Source: Erythrobacter sp. SG61-1L (GTDB lineage Bacteria > Pseudomonadota > Alphaproteobacteria > Sphingomonadales > Sphingomonadaceae). Taken from it: DNA of 64,000 nt. Shown one piece after another: positions 34,954 to 43,680 of the stretch. The stretch's first letter is position 1. Every line of letters begins with the position of its first letter. The translations under genes were made by a program, and so were the position numbers. The notes beneath the pieces are model-generated. The model made no database searches. It worked only from the letters and a program-made list of their open reading frames with translations, and was not told the DNA's origin. The DNA lies in assembly GCF_001305965.1 (NCBI RefSeq), contig NZ_JXQC01000003.1, positions 992,001-1,056,000 on the forward strand, in the 5' to 3' direction.

Positions 34954-36381
34954 ATGTTTCGTGTGTCCCATCCCGCGCGCAGCTCCAATCGTGCGAGCAT
35001 CGGCAAGGGATTTGTATCCGGCATCGCATTGGCGATTGCAGCCGTCGGCGGTACTGTGGCCGGGTTTTCTGCGCCCGCGCACGCACAGTCGGAAACTCCG
35101 CAATATTCGAAGAAGTTCGCCAAGGCTGCCCAGCCCGTTTCGGAGCAGCTTAACGCCGCACGCAACAGCCCGGATAACGCTACAGACATCGCCGCACTGG
35201 TTGCGGCAAGCAAGCAGCTGACTGCTGCCAAGACCGAGGCGGAGTTCAGCTCTGCCGAAGCGGCCTATCAGGCCGCTGGTCGCTCGCTTCAGGGCCGGAC
35301 AAGCGCGGCTCGGGCAGCCCTCGAATCGCTGGCTGCTCAGGCTGAAGGGCCGGACGAGAAGTTCATGATCGGCGAATTCCAGACCTTCCTCGGAAGCTTC
35401 ACTGGCGACATTGATCTTTCAGCCAAGGGCTTGAAGACGAAGATCAACAGCGGCGCGCTGAAGCCCGAGAAGCTCGCCTCGTCCTGGTTCGAGATAGGGC
35501 AGCTTTATTTCGACCATAATCGCTTCAACGATGCGCAGACTGCGTTCGAGGCCGCCTATCAGGCTGGCGAAGTGAACGGTGCCGTCTACGCCGCCGAATG
35601 CTTCTTCCGAGCAAATCGCGACGTGGAAGGGATCGACTATCTTCGCAAGACCATCGACGCACGCCTTGCCGCCGGACTGGACGTGCCGCTCGCATGGGCG
35701 GGAAGCGGATTGAACCACTCGCTGGAAATCCGCGATACGGAACGCGTTGCGAGCTGGGCTGGCCTCTATGCCAAGCTGGGCAAGACGCCGCAGTCCTGGC
35801 AGGCGGGCATTGCCCAGCTGATGCGCAGCCATGAATTCGAGATTCAGGAAAAGCTGGACCTCTATCGCCTGATGGATCGTACGGGTTCGCTGCTCAGCAC
35901 GGCAGACTATGTCGGTTACATCGACGCTGCCGATGCCCGCAGCCTTCCGAACGAAGTGCTTCCGGCAATTGAAGACGCCATCAGCCGCGGCCTGCTCGCC
36001 ACCGATGCCAGCTCCGGTCTCAGCGCTTCGGTTGCGGAGTTCACCAATAACGCTCTGCAGATGGCCAAGGGCCGCGCCGACAGCGAACGCAAGGGCGTCG
36101 TAGCCATTGCCGCCGAAGCGGAAAAGGACGCCAAAGGCGAAACGGCAAGAGACGCTGGCGAGGTTTATCAGTCGTTCGGTGATGCCGCATCGGCTGAGAA
36201 GATGTTCCAGCTTGCCCTCACCAAGGGCGGCGTGGACAGCAACCGTGTGCTGATGCGTCTTGCCATTGCGCAGGCGGATCAGGGCAAGTTCGCGGATGCG
36301 CGCGCCAATTTCGCCAAAGTCAGCGGCAATCGCGCGCCGATCGCCACGCTTTGGCTGGCCTGGCTCGACAGCAAGGGCTGA
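34954..36381 (+). CDS. Secreted alpha-helical repeat protein (TPR-like)
   Basis: A 475-aa protein of unknown function. A long signal peptide (residues 1-45, hydrophobic core VSGIALAIAAVGGTVAGF, cleavage APAHA-QS) directs it to the periplasm. The mature part is almost entirely helical and Ala-rich, with TPR-like pairs such as SSWFEIGQLYFDHNRFNDAQ, AFEAAYQAGEVNGAVYAAEC and YQSFGDAASAEKMFQLALTK. It is probably a protein-interaction scaffold. ATG 34954 has AGGAGAGA 5-6 nt upstream; an upstream extension lacks a signal. It is monocistronic and ends at a strong terminator. Confidence 0.8.
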   Translation: MFRVSHPARSSNRASIGKGFVSGIALAIAAVGGTVAGFSAPAHAQSETPQYSKKFAKAAQPVSEQLNAARNSPDNATDIAALVAASKQLTAAKTEAEFSSAEAAYQAAGRSLQGRTSAARAALESLAAQAEGPDEKFMIGEFQTFLGSFTGDIDLSAKGLKTKINSGALKPEKLASSWFEIGQLYFDHNRFNDAQTAFEAAYQAGEVNGAVYAAECFFRANRDVEGIDYLRKTIDARLAAGLDVPLAWAGSGLNHSLEIRDTERVASWAGLYAKLGKTPQSWQAGIAQLMRSHEFEIQEKLDLYRLMDRTGSLLSTADYVGYIDAADARSLPNEVLPAIEDAISRGLLATDASSGLSASVAEFTNNALQMAKGRADSERKGVVAIAAEAEKDAKGETARDAGEVYQSFGDAASAEKMFQLALTKGGVDSNRVLMRLAIAQADQGKFADARANFAKVSGNRAPIATLWLAWLDSKG

Positions 36382-36408
36382 TCGCCCTAACTGCGATGCG
36401 GTTTCGAT

Positions 36409-36446
36409 ACGGCGCGGGAAGGATGCTTCCCGCGCCGTTTCTTTTT
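36409..36446 (+). terminator. Intrinsic terminator
   Basis: A perfect 13-bp GC-rich stem (36409-36421 with 36426-36438), GATG loop, then TTTCTTTTT. It ends the secreted repeat protein gene and faces the convergent NYN gene. Confidence 0.93.
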
Positions 36447-36462
36447 GTTCGCTATGGGCAGG

Positions 36463-37173
36463 TCAGCGCATGCGCTTGACGTAAAGCTGGCCATCTTCCC
36501 GGCGCTTCAGCTCGAAATTGTCGATCGTGCGGAACAGCTCCGAAAGGCGTTTGAAGCCAAAATTACGCACGTCGAAGCTGGAACGGTTGCCCGCGATCTG
36601 GCCCACTTCCTGCAAGCGGGCAAATCCTTCCTCATCGCGATTGGCGGCTTTCCATGCGTCGCCGAGCAGGTCGATCAGGCTCTGGTCCACGGCCGCGCTG
36701 CTAACGGGCTTTGCCTCGTCTGCCGACGTGGTGCGGATCAGCTGGTCCACTTCGATATAACGGGTGCAGGCCGTCCGGAATGCCTCTGGCGCCTTGTCGC
36801 TGCCGAAGCCGTAGACGATCAACCCATCCTGCCTCAGCCGCGTAACGAGCGGCGTGAAGTCACTGTCCGAACTCATAATGCCGAAGCCGTCGACCTTGCC
36901 CGCAAAGAGCAGGTCCATGGCATCGATGGTCATTGCCATGTCGGTAGCGTTCTTGCCCTTGGTCAGATCGAATTGCTGATGTGGGCTGATGCCGTATCGA
37001 TGCGTGATCCGGTTCCAGTTGGACAGGGCTGGTTTGGCCCAATTGCCATAGGCGCGGCGGATATTGACCTGCCCCAGTTCCGCCAGAACGGTAAGCACCG
37101 GGTCTATCCCATGGTGGCTCGCATTATCCGCGTCGATCAGCAGGGCGATGTTCTTGAGCAAGGCTTCAGACAT
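36463..37173 (-). CDS. NYN-domain (LabA/DUF88) protein with OST-HTH domain
   Basis: A 236-aa predicted RNase or RNA-binding protein. The NYN (PIN-like) domain covers residues 1-140. The acidic metal site is visible as Asp14/Asp16 in LLIDADNASH, Asp78 and Asp84 in NATDMAMTIDAMD, and Asp103/Asp105 in SSDSDFTPLV. The C-terminal part, about 160-236, looks like an OST-HTH/LOTUS RNA-binding winged helix (SLIDLLGDAWKAA, RNFGFKRLSELF). ATG 37173 begins the fold; the frame extends to 37200. It lies 36 nt after the carbonic anhydrase gene and is likely cotranscribed. The RNA target is unknown. Confidence 0.88.
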   Translation of the reverse strand: MSEALLKNIALLIDADNASHHGIDPVLTVLAELGQVNIRRAYGNWAKPALSNWNRITHRYGISPHQQFDLTKGKNATDMAMTIDAMDLLFAGKVDGFGIMSSDSDFTPLVTRLRQDGLIVYGFGSDKAPEAFRTACTRYIEVDQLIRTTSADEAKPVSSAAVDQSLIDLLGDAWKAANRDEEGFARLQEVGQIAGNRSSFDVRNFGFKRLSELFRTIDNFELKRREDGQLYVKRMR

Positions 37174-37209
37174 AGAACATCTGTCGCAGTCTGGCGCCAT
37201 GCGTGCAAG

Positions 37210-37863
37210 CTAGATGGCGGGATGGAACTCGCCGCTTGCCTCATCGAGCAGGTGCAACACGCCGTCGGAAATTGCGAAGAACCCGCCGCGCAGCACCAGT
37301 TCGCCCTTGGCTTCCTTGTGCTGCACGCAGGGGAACGTGCGCAGGTTGGCAAGGCTCACCTTGACGCCGGCCTGTTCCATCGCGCGTTCAGCGGGGCGAC
37401 CTTCCGTGCCGTATTGGGCGACGATGGGGTCGCGCACATGGTCCAGCATAGCGATCCAGTCCGCAATAAAGCCGCCCTGTCCGGGTTCGGTTCCGTGCAA
37501 TTCCTGTGTCAGCGCGGCCTTGCAGCCCCCGCACATGCCATGGCCCATCACGAGAATTTCGCGGACCTTGAGCACCTGCACCGCAAATTCCAGCGCGGCC
37601 GAAACACCGTGATGGCCCGGTGTCGTCTCAAAAGGCGGGACCATCGCGGCCACATTGCGGACCACGAACACTTCGCCGGGATCGACATCGAACACCTGCG
37701 CCGGATCGACACGGCTGTCCGAACAGGCGATGATCATCACCTTCGGGCTTTGCCCTTCGCGCAATTGCGCCCAGCGATCATGTTGCGGATGCCAGCGGCC
37801 CTCACGAAAACGCCGATAGCCGGCAATGAGAGCGTCGAGTTCGGGGGATTCGGGCGCGGTCAT
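37210..37863 (-). CDS. Beta-class carbonic anhydrase
   Basis: Interconverts CO2 and bicarbonate. In the 217-aa protein zinc ligands Cys47 (ACSDSRVDP, with the Asp49-Arg51 dyad), His108 and Cys111 (MGHGMCGGC) are all present. So are VRNVAAMVPPFE and GVSAALEFAV. The length and motifs fit the plant-type beta subgroup common in proteobacteria. ATG 37863 was chosen; a longer frame upstream lacks homology. It is divergent from lipA across 57 bp and upstream of the NYN gene. Confidence 0.96.
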   Translation of the reverse strand: MTAPESPELDALIAGYRRFREGRWHPQHDRWAQLREGQSPKVMIIACSDSRVDPAQVFDVDPGEVFVVRNVAAMVPPFETTPGHHGVSAALEFAVQVLKVREILVMGHGMCGGCKAALTQELHGTEPGQGGFIADWIAMLDHVRDPIVAQYGTEGRPAERAMEQAGVKVSLANLRTFPCVQHKEAKGELVLRGGFFAISDGVLHLLDEASGEFHPAI

Positions 37864-37920
37864 GAAATTGCCATGCCGCCTGCGCTTGCGGCTTGCAACC
37901 CTCGGGCCTAGATGGGCCGC

Positions 37921-38856
37921 ATGAATGACCTCTCCTCGACGCCGAAGCAGGAACGCCCGCGCAAGCCAGACTGGATCAGGGTGAAGGCCCCGGTCAGCAA
38001 AGGCTATCAAGAAACGCGTGATCTGATGCGCACCCTTGGGCTGAATACGGTGTGCGAGGAAGCGGCCTGCCCCAATATCGGTGAATGCTGGACCAAGAAG
38101 CACGCCACGGTGATGATCCTGGGCGATGTCTGCACTCGGGCCTGCGCCTTCTGCAACGTGAAGACGGGCATGCCGCGCAAGGTCGATCCGATGGAGCCTG
38201 AGAACGTGGCGGTGGCCGCCGCGAAGATGGGCCTTGAACATATCGTCATCACATCAGTGGATCGCGACGATCTGCCCGATGGTGGGGCGGGGCAGTTCGT
38301 GAAGGTGATCGAAGCCCTGCGCCGCACGACGCCGAACACGACTATTGAAATTCTCACGCCCGATTTCCGCGGCAAGATGCGTGAGGCAGTGGAAGCGATC
38401 TGCGCCGCCGGGCCGGACGTCTACAACCACAATCTGGAAACCGTGCCGCGGCTTTATCCCACGATCCGGCCGGGCGCGCGCTATTACGCCTCCCTGCGCC
38501 TGCTGGAAGAAGTGAAACGCCACGATCCGCTGATCTTCACCAAGAGCGGGATCATGCTGGGCCTTGGCGAACAGCGCCTGGAAGTACATCAGGTGATGGA
38601 CGACATGCGCAGCGCCGATGTCGATTTCATCACCATGGGCCAGTATCTGCAGCCCACGCCGAAGCACGCGAAGGTAGAGGAATTCGTCACTCCGCAGACC
38701 TTCGATGCCTATGGCGCGATTGCGCGGGCCAAGGGCTTCCTGCAGGTGGCGGCCACTCCGCTTACCCGTTCCAGCTATCACGCAGGGGACGATTTCGCCC
38801 AGATGCGCGCCGCGCGCGAAGCAAAGCTGGCCAAGGCGAAACCGGCGAAGGCCTGA
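37921..38856 (+). CDS. lipA: Lipoyl synthase
   Basis: A radical-SAM enzyme that inserts two sulfurs into protein-bound octanoyl chains, making the lipoyl cofactor needed by PDH (pdhB here) and related complexes. The 311-aa protein has the auxiliary cluster [12 protein letters not shown] (Cys-x4-Cys-x5-Cys) and the radical-SAM cluster CTRACAFC. Also present are [15 protein letters not shown] and the C-terminal arginine-serine RSSYHA. ATG 37921 (MNDLSS) is preferred; ATG 37912 is an in-frame alternative and neither has a strong Shine-Dalgarno. The stop overlaps the ratA start by one base. Confidence 0.96.
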   Translation: MNDLSSTPKQERPRKPDWIRVKAPVSKGYQETRDLMRTLGLNTVCEEAACPNIGECWTKKHATVMILGDVCTRACAFCNVKTGMPRKVDPMEPENVAVAAAKMGLEHIVITSVDRDDLPDGGAGQFVKVIEALRRTTPNTTIEILTPDFRGKMREAVEAICAAGPDVYNHNLETVPRLYPTIRPGARYYASLRLLEEVKRHDPLIFTKSGIMLGLGEQRLEVHQVMDDMRSADVDFITMGQYLQPTPKHAKVEEFVTPQTFDAYGAIARAKGFLQVAATPLTRSSYHAGDDFAQMRAAREAKLAKAKPAKA

Positions 38857-39317
38857 TGCCCTCAATCCGTGAAACGAAGCGTATGCCTTACAGCGTTGAA
38901 CAGATGTTCGACCTGGTGGCGGATGTCGCCCGCTATGGCGAATTCCTGCCATGGGTGGTGGGCGTGCGCGTCAAATCCGACAGCGAAAGCGAGATGGTGG
39001 CGGACCTGCTGGTAGGCTTCAAGGCGCTGCGCGAAAAGTTCACTTCGCGCGTGCTGAAGGATCGGCCGAAGTCCATCGAAGTGATCTATGTCGACGGGCC
39101 GATGCGCGATCTCGACAATCGCTGGACCTTTGCACCTACCGAAGATGGCGGCTGCGAAATCCGCTTCGCCGTGGATTTCACCTTCAAGAATCGCATTTTC
39201 GAAGCACTGGCCGGCCAATATGTCGACCGGGCGTTCCATAAGATGGTTGCCGCCTTCGAGGCGCGCGCCAGCGATCTTTACGGCAGCAGCAGTTCCAGAG
39301 CCACCAGCGCGGCGTGA
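38856..39317 (+). CDS. RatA/Coq10-family START-like protein
   Basis: A 153-aa SRPBCC-fold protein (MPYSVEQMFDLVADVARYGEFLPW, then VADLLVGFKALREKFTSRV, then VDGPMRDLDNRW). Family members are described as coenzyme-Q-binding Coq10 homologues or as RatA, reported to block ribosome association. In alphaproteobacteria the Coq10-like role is more plausible. No partner antitoxin gene is nearby. The start overlaps the lipA stop (TGATG). The last 40 bp overlap the 3' end of the convergent cinA-like gene, so the Ser/Ala-rich tail is encoded opposite cinA codons. Confidence 0.88.
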   Translation: MPSIRETKRMPYSVEQMFDLVADVARYGEFLPWVVGVRVKSDSESEMVADLLVGFKALREKFTSRVLKDRPKSIEVIYVDGPMRDLDNRWTFAPTEDGGCEIRFAVDFTFKNRIFEALAGQYVDRAFHKMVAAFEARASDLYGSSSSRATSAA

Positions 39318-39775
39318 CGGCGCACGCCGCCGCGGTCCTTCTCTTCGAAAATCCGCTGCTCGGCATCCTTCTCTTCCGAACCCCGTATGGCACGTGCGAA
39401 AACGACCGTGCCCACCGGCTTCATTTCCGTGCCGCCATCCGGCCCGGCGATCCCGCTGATTGCCACCACCACATCGGCCTCGCTACGCTCAAGCGCGCCT
39501 TGCGCCATGGCGTAGACGCAGGCGATGGAGACTGCGCCGAAGGCTTCGATGATGTCGCCCTTGACCCCAAGCATCTCCTGCTTGGCTTCGTTCGAATAGG
39601 TCACGAAACCACGGTCGAACACGGCTGAGGAACCGGGAATTTCGGTCAAAGCGGCAGATACCAGCCCGCCGGTGCAGCTCTCTGCCACGGCAACCTTGCG
39701 CCCGGCGATCGCATTTTCCTCGATCACGCGGGTAGCAAGATCGACGAGGGATTTGGGGAGGAGAGTATCAGGCAT
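39278..39775 (-). CDS. CinA-family nicotinamide-nucleotide amidohydrolase
   Basis: A 165-aa stand-alone PncC/CinA C-terminal domain that deamidates NMN to NaMN in the pyridine-nucleotide salvage cycle. Landmarks are VAVAESCTGGLVSAALTEIPG, FDRGFVTYSNEAKQEMLGV, the central VVVAISGIAGPDGGTEMKPV and the VGTVVFA strand. The MoCF-like N-terminal domain of full CinA is absent, as is normal for the short form. ATG 39775 is 2 nt after the upstream hypothetical gene. The 3' end overlaps ratA by 40 bp in convergent orientation. Confidence 0.92.
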   Translation of the reverse strand: MPDTLLPKSLVDLATRVIEENAIAGRKVAVAESCTGGLVSAALTEIPGSSAVFDRGFVTYSNEAKQEMLGVKGDIIEAFGAVSIACVYAMAQGALERSEADVVVAISGIAGPDGGTEMKPVGTVVFARAIRGSEEKDAEQRIFEEKDRGGVRRHAALVALELLLP

Positions 39776-39777
39776 AT

Positions 39778-40347
39778 TCAATCCACTTTGCACACGCGCA
39801 GGTTTTCCATCCCAACCAGATTGGCCACCGCGCCCAGCAGGGCGCCGGCATCACGTGGCTCGATGGGGGACATTGCGCTCAGCACCAGTTCGATCTGGCC
39901 ACATTTCTCGGGCCGGACCTGTTCGGCCACTTTCTGCATGATCAATGCATCGCCCAGCGGGCGGGCAACATTGTCAGGCAAGTTCTGGAATATCTTGGCC
40001 GGGTCGAAACCCATGGCCTGCGACTGTGTGTTCGCAGGCTTCCCATTGCCATTGGCCATGGTGAACAGGGCCAGTGCGGCACGCTTGGCTTTGGGCCAGT
40101 TCTCGTCCTGCAAGGCTGCATAGCGAGCGGATAGCTTCCGGCTTCCGGTCGCCATGAAGCCGTTCGCACTCAGGCGCCCCTCGCAGCTATTGCCCACAGC
40201 CTCGATCGTCGGCGGCACGACATAGACGAACAATGCCGCGGCCTCCGCGCCGCTTACGCATGGAACGCTGTCAGCTGCCTGCGCGACAGATGCTTGCGTA
40301 AAAGCGGATAGTGTCAGCGCGGCGAGGGCTGCGCGGTATCTGGCCAT
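39778..40347 (-). CDS. Hypothetical secreted protein
   Basis: A 189-aa protein of unknown function with a signal peptide at residues 1-24 (YRAALAALTLSAFTQASV, cleavage AQAA). The mature part has four cysteines (VPCVSG, NSCEGR, EKCGQ, RVCKVD), suggesting two disulfides, and is Ala-rich and mostly helical. ATG 40347 was chosen over ATG 40353 because TAGGAG lies 7 nt upstream of the former and only 1 nt from the latter; that site overlaps the ispDF stop. It sits between ispDF and the cinA-like gene in one transcript. Confidence 0.77.
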   Translation of the reverse strand: MARYRAALAALTLSAFTQASVAQAADSVPCVSGAEAAALFVYVVPPTIEAVGNSCEGRLSANGFMATGSRKLSARYAALQDENWPKAKRAALALFTMANGNGKPANTQSQAMGFDPAKIFQNLPDNVARPLGDALIMQKVAEQVRPEKCGQIELVLSAMSPIEPRDAGALLGAVANLVGMENLRVCKVD

Positions 40348-40357
40348 GGACATGCTC

Positions 40358-41512
40358 CTATCGGGCCTGCCTGATCATCGTGGCGGCAGCTTGCGCGGCG
40401 ATGCCTTCGCGTCGCCCGGCAAAGCCGAGCCGTTCCGTAGTTGTTGCCTTCACGCTCACACATCCAATGTCAACGCCCGCGATCTGCGCAAGTCTCCCGC
40501 GCATGGCGTCCCGATGCGGGCCGATCTTGGGCGCCTCGCAAATGATGGTGACGTCCAGATTGCCAAGGCGATAGCCCGCTTGTGCCGCAAGGTGCATGGC
40601 ATGCGCCAGAAAGCGGTCGGATGAGGCGCCGCGCCATTGCGGGTCGCTGGGTGGGAAATGCTGGCCGATGTCGCCCAGTGCCAGTGCGCCCAGGATGGCG
40701 TCCACTGCGGCATGGATCGCCACATCGGCATCGCTATGCCCGGCAAGGCCCATGGAATGGTCGATCTTCACGCCGCACAGCCATAGCTCCTCGCCTTCGG
40801 CAAGGCGGTGGACGTCATAGCCGGTGCCGACCCGGATTGGAGTCAAGTCGTCCATGAAATCCTCCGCGAATGTCAGTTTGCGCAGTGTCTCATCCCCTTC
40901 GACCAGCGCAACCCTATTACCGGCTGCGCGGGCCACTTGCGCATCGTCTCCCGCATTGCTGGGGCCTGTCCATGCGCGATGGGCAGAGAGTATGTTTGCA
41001 TAGCGGAACGCCTGCGGAGTCTGCACCCGGCGCAGAGCCTCCCGCGGGGCGCTGCCGGCCATAAGGCCGCCTTCGTCGAATGCGAGACTGTCCACCACGG
41101 GCAGGGCAGGAATGGCGCCGGGATGGCCTTGGAGCGCATCAAGCAGCCGCGCGATCACCTCTCGCGGAAGGTTGGGGCGAGCAGCATCGTGGATCAACAC
41201 GAATTGCGGCGCTGCACTTTCCAGTGCTTCCAGTGCGCTCCGAACCGAATCCTGACGGGTTTCTCCGCCGATGACGAATTGAATTCCGGCAATTCCATGC
41301 AGCGCGGCAGTTGCGATCTCTTCAGCGCATTCGGGAATGGCGACGACAATCGGCATCGCCCCCGCAGCTGCCAAAGCTTCCGCCGAATGGCGCAGAACCG
41401 GCTTGCCCTGCCAAATGGCGAACTGCTTGGGCAGCGGCTGCCCGGCACGCAGGCCCTTGCCGGCAGCGACGATTACCGCTGCAAAAGCGGGAAGGGGGGA
41501 AGCCTGGCCCAT
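40358..41512 (-). CDS. ispDF: Bifunctional IspD/IspF
   Basis: A fused methylerythritol-phosphate pathway enzyme of 384 aa. The IspD part (residues 1 to about 225) is 2-C-methyl-D-erythritol 4-phosphate cytidylyltransferase: [41 protein letters not shown]. The IspF part (about 228-384) is the cyclodiphosphate synthase: [11 protein letters not shown] (metal Asp/His), [37 protein letters not shown] and [12 protein letters not shown]. The fusion is widespread in alphaproteobacteria. The start ATG 41512 lacks a clear Shine-Dalgarno. It is divergent from dusB. Confidence 0.96.
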   Translation of the reverse strand: MGQASPLPAFAAVIVAAGKGLRAGQPLPKQFAIWQGKPVLRHSAEALAAAGAMPIVVAIPECAEEIATAALHGIAGIQFVIGGETRQDSVRSALEALESAAPQFVLIHDAARPNLPREVIARLLDALQGHPGAIPALPVVDSLAFDEGGLMAGSAPREALRRVQTPQAFRYANILSAHRAWTGPSNAGDDAQVARAAGNRVALVEGDETLRKLTFAEDFMDDLTPIRVGTGYDVHRLAEGEELWLCGVKIDHSMGLAGHSDADVAIHAAVDAILGALALGDIGQHFPPSDPQWRGASSDRFLAHAMHLAAQAGYRLGNLDVTIICEAPKIGPHRDAMRGRLAQIAGVDIGCVSVKATTTERLGFAGRREGIAAQAAATMIRQAR

Positions 41513-41531
41513 GGGCCGGGCGGGTAGCTGC

Positions 41532-41560
41532 TTGCAGGCTGCTCCGCAATCCACTATGCG
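41532..41560 (+). promoter_or_regulatory. Candidate promoter of dusB-ntrBC
   Basis: TTGCAG at 41532-41537, 17-nt spacer, TATGCG at 41555-41560, 30 nt before the dusB ATG, in the 77-bp gap divergent to ispDF. Visual prediction. Confidence 0.4.
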
Positions 41561-41589
41561 CTGCCCGTTTTTTAGGCACGCCAGCAAAT

Positions 41590-42618
41590 ATGACTATTCC
41601 GACCCATACTCCCCGGCTCAAGCCGATCCAGATCGGGCCTGTCACGATCGATACTCCGGTCGTGCTCGCGCCGATGACGGGCGTTACGGATATGCCGTTC
41701 CGGACGCTGGTGCGCCGCTATGGCTCGGGCCTCAACGTCACCGAGATGATCGCCAGCCCCGCCATGATCCGCGAAACGCGCCAGTCCTTGCAGAAGGCCG
41801 CATGGCATCCGGTGGAAGAGCCGGTATCGATGCAGCTGGTCGGCTGCACCCCGGCCGAAATGGGCGAAGCGGCCAAGCTCAACGAGGATCGCGGCGCCGC
41901 GATTATCGACATCAATATGGGTTGCCCGGTGAAGAAGGTCGTCAATGGGGATGCGGGCAGCGCGCTGATGCGCGATCTGCCGCTGGCCGCCCAACTGATC
42001 GAAGCGACAGTGAAGGCTGTTTCCGTGCCGGTTACGGTGAAGATGCGCATGGGCTGGGATCACACCAGCCTTAACGCGCCGGAACTGGCCCATATCGCGG
42101 AAGATCTCGGCGCGAAGATGATCACGGTCCACGGCCGCACGCGCAACCAGATGTACAAGGGCGAGGCCGACTGGGCCTTCGTGCGCAATGTGAAGGAAGC
42201 CGTTTCGCTGCCGGTGATCGTCAATGGCGACATATGCAGCGAGGAAGATGCGGCAACGGCGCTTGAACAGAGCGGCGCCGATGGCGTGATGATCGGGCGG
42301 GGCGCCTATGGCAAGCCGTGGCTGCTCGGCCAGGTAATGCATTGGCTCCAAACTGGCGAGAAAGTGCCGACGCCGGGCATTGCCGAACAATATGCGGTGA
42401 TGGTTGAGCATTATAACGCCATGCTGGATCACTACGGCCGCGAAGCCGGGGTGAAGATCGCCCGCAAGCATCTGGGCTGGTACACCAAGGGCCTGCACGG
42501 ATCGGCCGATTTCCGCAATTTCGTGAACTTCATCGACGATGCGGATCAGGTGCTGGGCGAACTTGAACGGTTCTATGAACCCTTCCTCGCCGCGCCCGAA
42601 GGACTGCGCGCGGCGTGA
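41590..42618 (+). CDS. dusB: tRNA-dihydrouridine synthase B
   Basis: An FMN enzyme that reduces uridines in the tRNA D loop, 342 aa. The TIM barrel begins with [20 protein letters not shown]. The catalytic Cys lies in [44 protein letters not shown] and [15 protein letters not shown] bind FMN. The C-terminal helical RNA-binding domain is present ([17 protein letters not shown]). It is the gene formerly called nifR3, and it heads the conserved dusB-ntrB-ntrC operon. Its TGA overlaps the ntrB GTG. Confidence 0.97.
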   Translation: MTIPTHTPRLKPIQIGPVTIDTPVVLAPMTGVTDMPFRTLVRRYGSGLNVTEMIASPAMIRETRQSLQKAAWHPVEEPVSMQLVGCTPAEMGEAAKLNEDRGAAIIDINMGCPVKKVVNGDAGSALMRDLPLAAQLIEATVKAVSVPVTVKMRMGWDHTSLNAPELAHIAEDLGAKMITVHGRTRNQMYKGEADWAFVRNVKEAVSLPVIVNGDICSEEDAATALEQSGADGVMIGRGAYGKPWLLGQVMHWLQTGEKVPTPGIAEQYAVMVEHYNAMLDHYGREAGVKIARKHLGWYTKGLHGSADFRNFVNFIDDADQVLGELERFYEPFLAAPEGLRAA

Positions 42619-43664
42619 GTGGATTTCCCCAGCCTGCGGAACAATTGGCGAGCCTTTCGAGTGCCGTCCTTCTGCTCGGGCCGGGTCTCGTCATCGAAGG
42701 CGCCAATCCGGCGGCGGAGCAATTGATCGGCATCGGCGCCAAGCGCCTTGTCGGTCGCAAGCTGAACGATGTCGCGCAGTTTGAGGAAGCGCGCTTTTAC
42801 GAATGGCTGGATCGGGCAGAATCCCAGATCACGGCCCTATCAGTAAAAACACGTATTGGGGCAGTAGAGCACAAGCTCGACCTGATCCTCTCGCCGGTCA
42901 TCAACCATCCGGGCTGGCAGATGCTGGCGATGAACGATGTCCGCGCCACGGAAACGCTGGGGGAGGGGGACGAACCGCCCCTGCGCGCGCCGGCAATCCT
43001 TGCCCATGAGATCAAGAATCCACTTTCGGCCATTCGCGGCGCGGCACAACTCCTTGGCCGCAAGCTTTCAGACGGCGACAAGGCACTGACCCAGCTTATT
43101 GCCGACGAGGTGGACCGGATTGCCAAGCTGGTTGACCGAATGCAATCGCTCGGCCGCGAACAGCCTGAGCCAGTGGCGCCGTGTAACCTGCATGAGGCGG
43201 TCCGCCGGGCAATCAACGTCTTTCGTGCCCAAGGGGACAACGACGTTGATATTCGCGAGGAATTCGACCCTTCGCTGCCGCAGGTGCTTGGGAACGAGGA
43301 TGCCCTGGTGCAGGTGCTGATCAATCTCATCTCCAATGCACGCGATGCCTGCCGTAATGTCGAACGACCCCAGATCATCATTCGCACCCGCTTCGTCTCA
43401 GGGCTCGTCCTCACGGCACTGCGCCTCGGCCGGCCGGTGAAGCTGCCGATCGAGGTGAGGGTGAGCGACAATGGTCCGGGCATCGATCCGGCGCTGCGCG
43501 ATCATATTTTCGAGCCATTCGTCTCATCGAAGAAGAACGGACAGGGGCTGGGGCTCGCTCTGGTTAACAAGCTGGTGCGCGACATGGACGGCCGCATCAG
43601 CCACGAACGCGACGACACGGAAGGGTGGACCCACTTCAAGGTCCATCTACCCGTTGCGCGATAA
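42615..43664 (+). CDS. ntrB: Nitrogen regulation sensor histidine kinase NtrB
   Basis: A cytoplasmic 349-aa kinase/phosphatase of NtrC, normally governed by PII. An N-terminal PAS-like domain (residues 1-110) precedes the H-box with His131 in [20 protein letters not shown]. The ATP-binding N-box (NLISNARDA), G1 (VSDNGPGID), F (FEPFVSSKK) and G2 (GQGLGLALV) follow in order. There is no membrane segment. The start is GTG at 42615, overlapping the dusB stop in GTGA, so it is translationally coupled. ntrC follows after 16 nt. Confidence 0.95.
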   Translation: MSGFPQPAEQLASLSSAVLLLGPGLVIEGANPAAEQLIGIGAKRLVGRKLNDVAQFEEARFYEWLDRAESQITALSVKTRIGAVEHKLDLILSPVINHPGWQMLAMNDVRATETLGEGDEPPLRAPAILAHEIKNPLSAIRGAAQLLGRKLSDGDKALTQLIADEVDRIAKLVDRMQSLGREQPEPVAPCNLHEAVRRAINVFRAQGDNDVDIREEFDPSLPQVLGNEDALVQVLINLISNARDACRNVERPQIIIRTRFVSGLVLTALRLGRPVKLPIEVRVSDNGPGIDPALRDHIFEPFVSSKKNGQGLGLALVNKLVRDMDGRISHERDDTEGWTHFKVHLPVAR

Positions 43665-43680
43665 AGAACAGGGGGCTGGA

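Noticed and set aside
38856-39317. RatA as a toxin of a toxin-antitoxin pair
   Set aside because: No RatB-like partner is adjacent; the lipA linkage and family composition fit a Coq10-like housekeeping role better.
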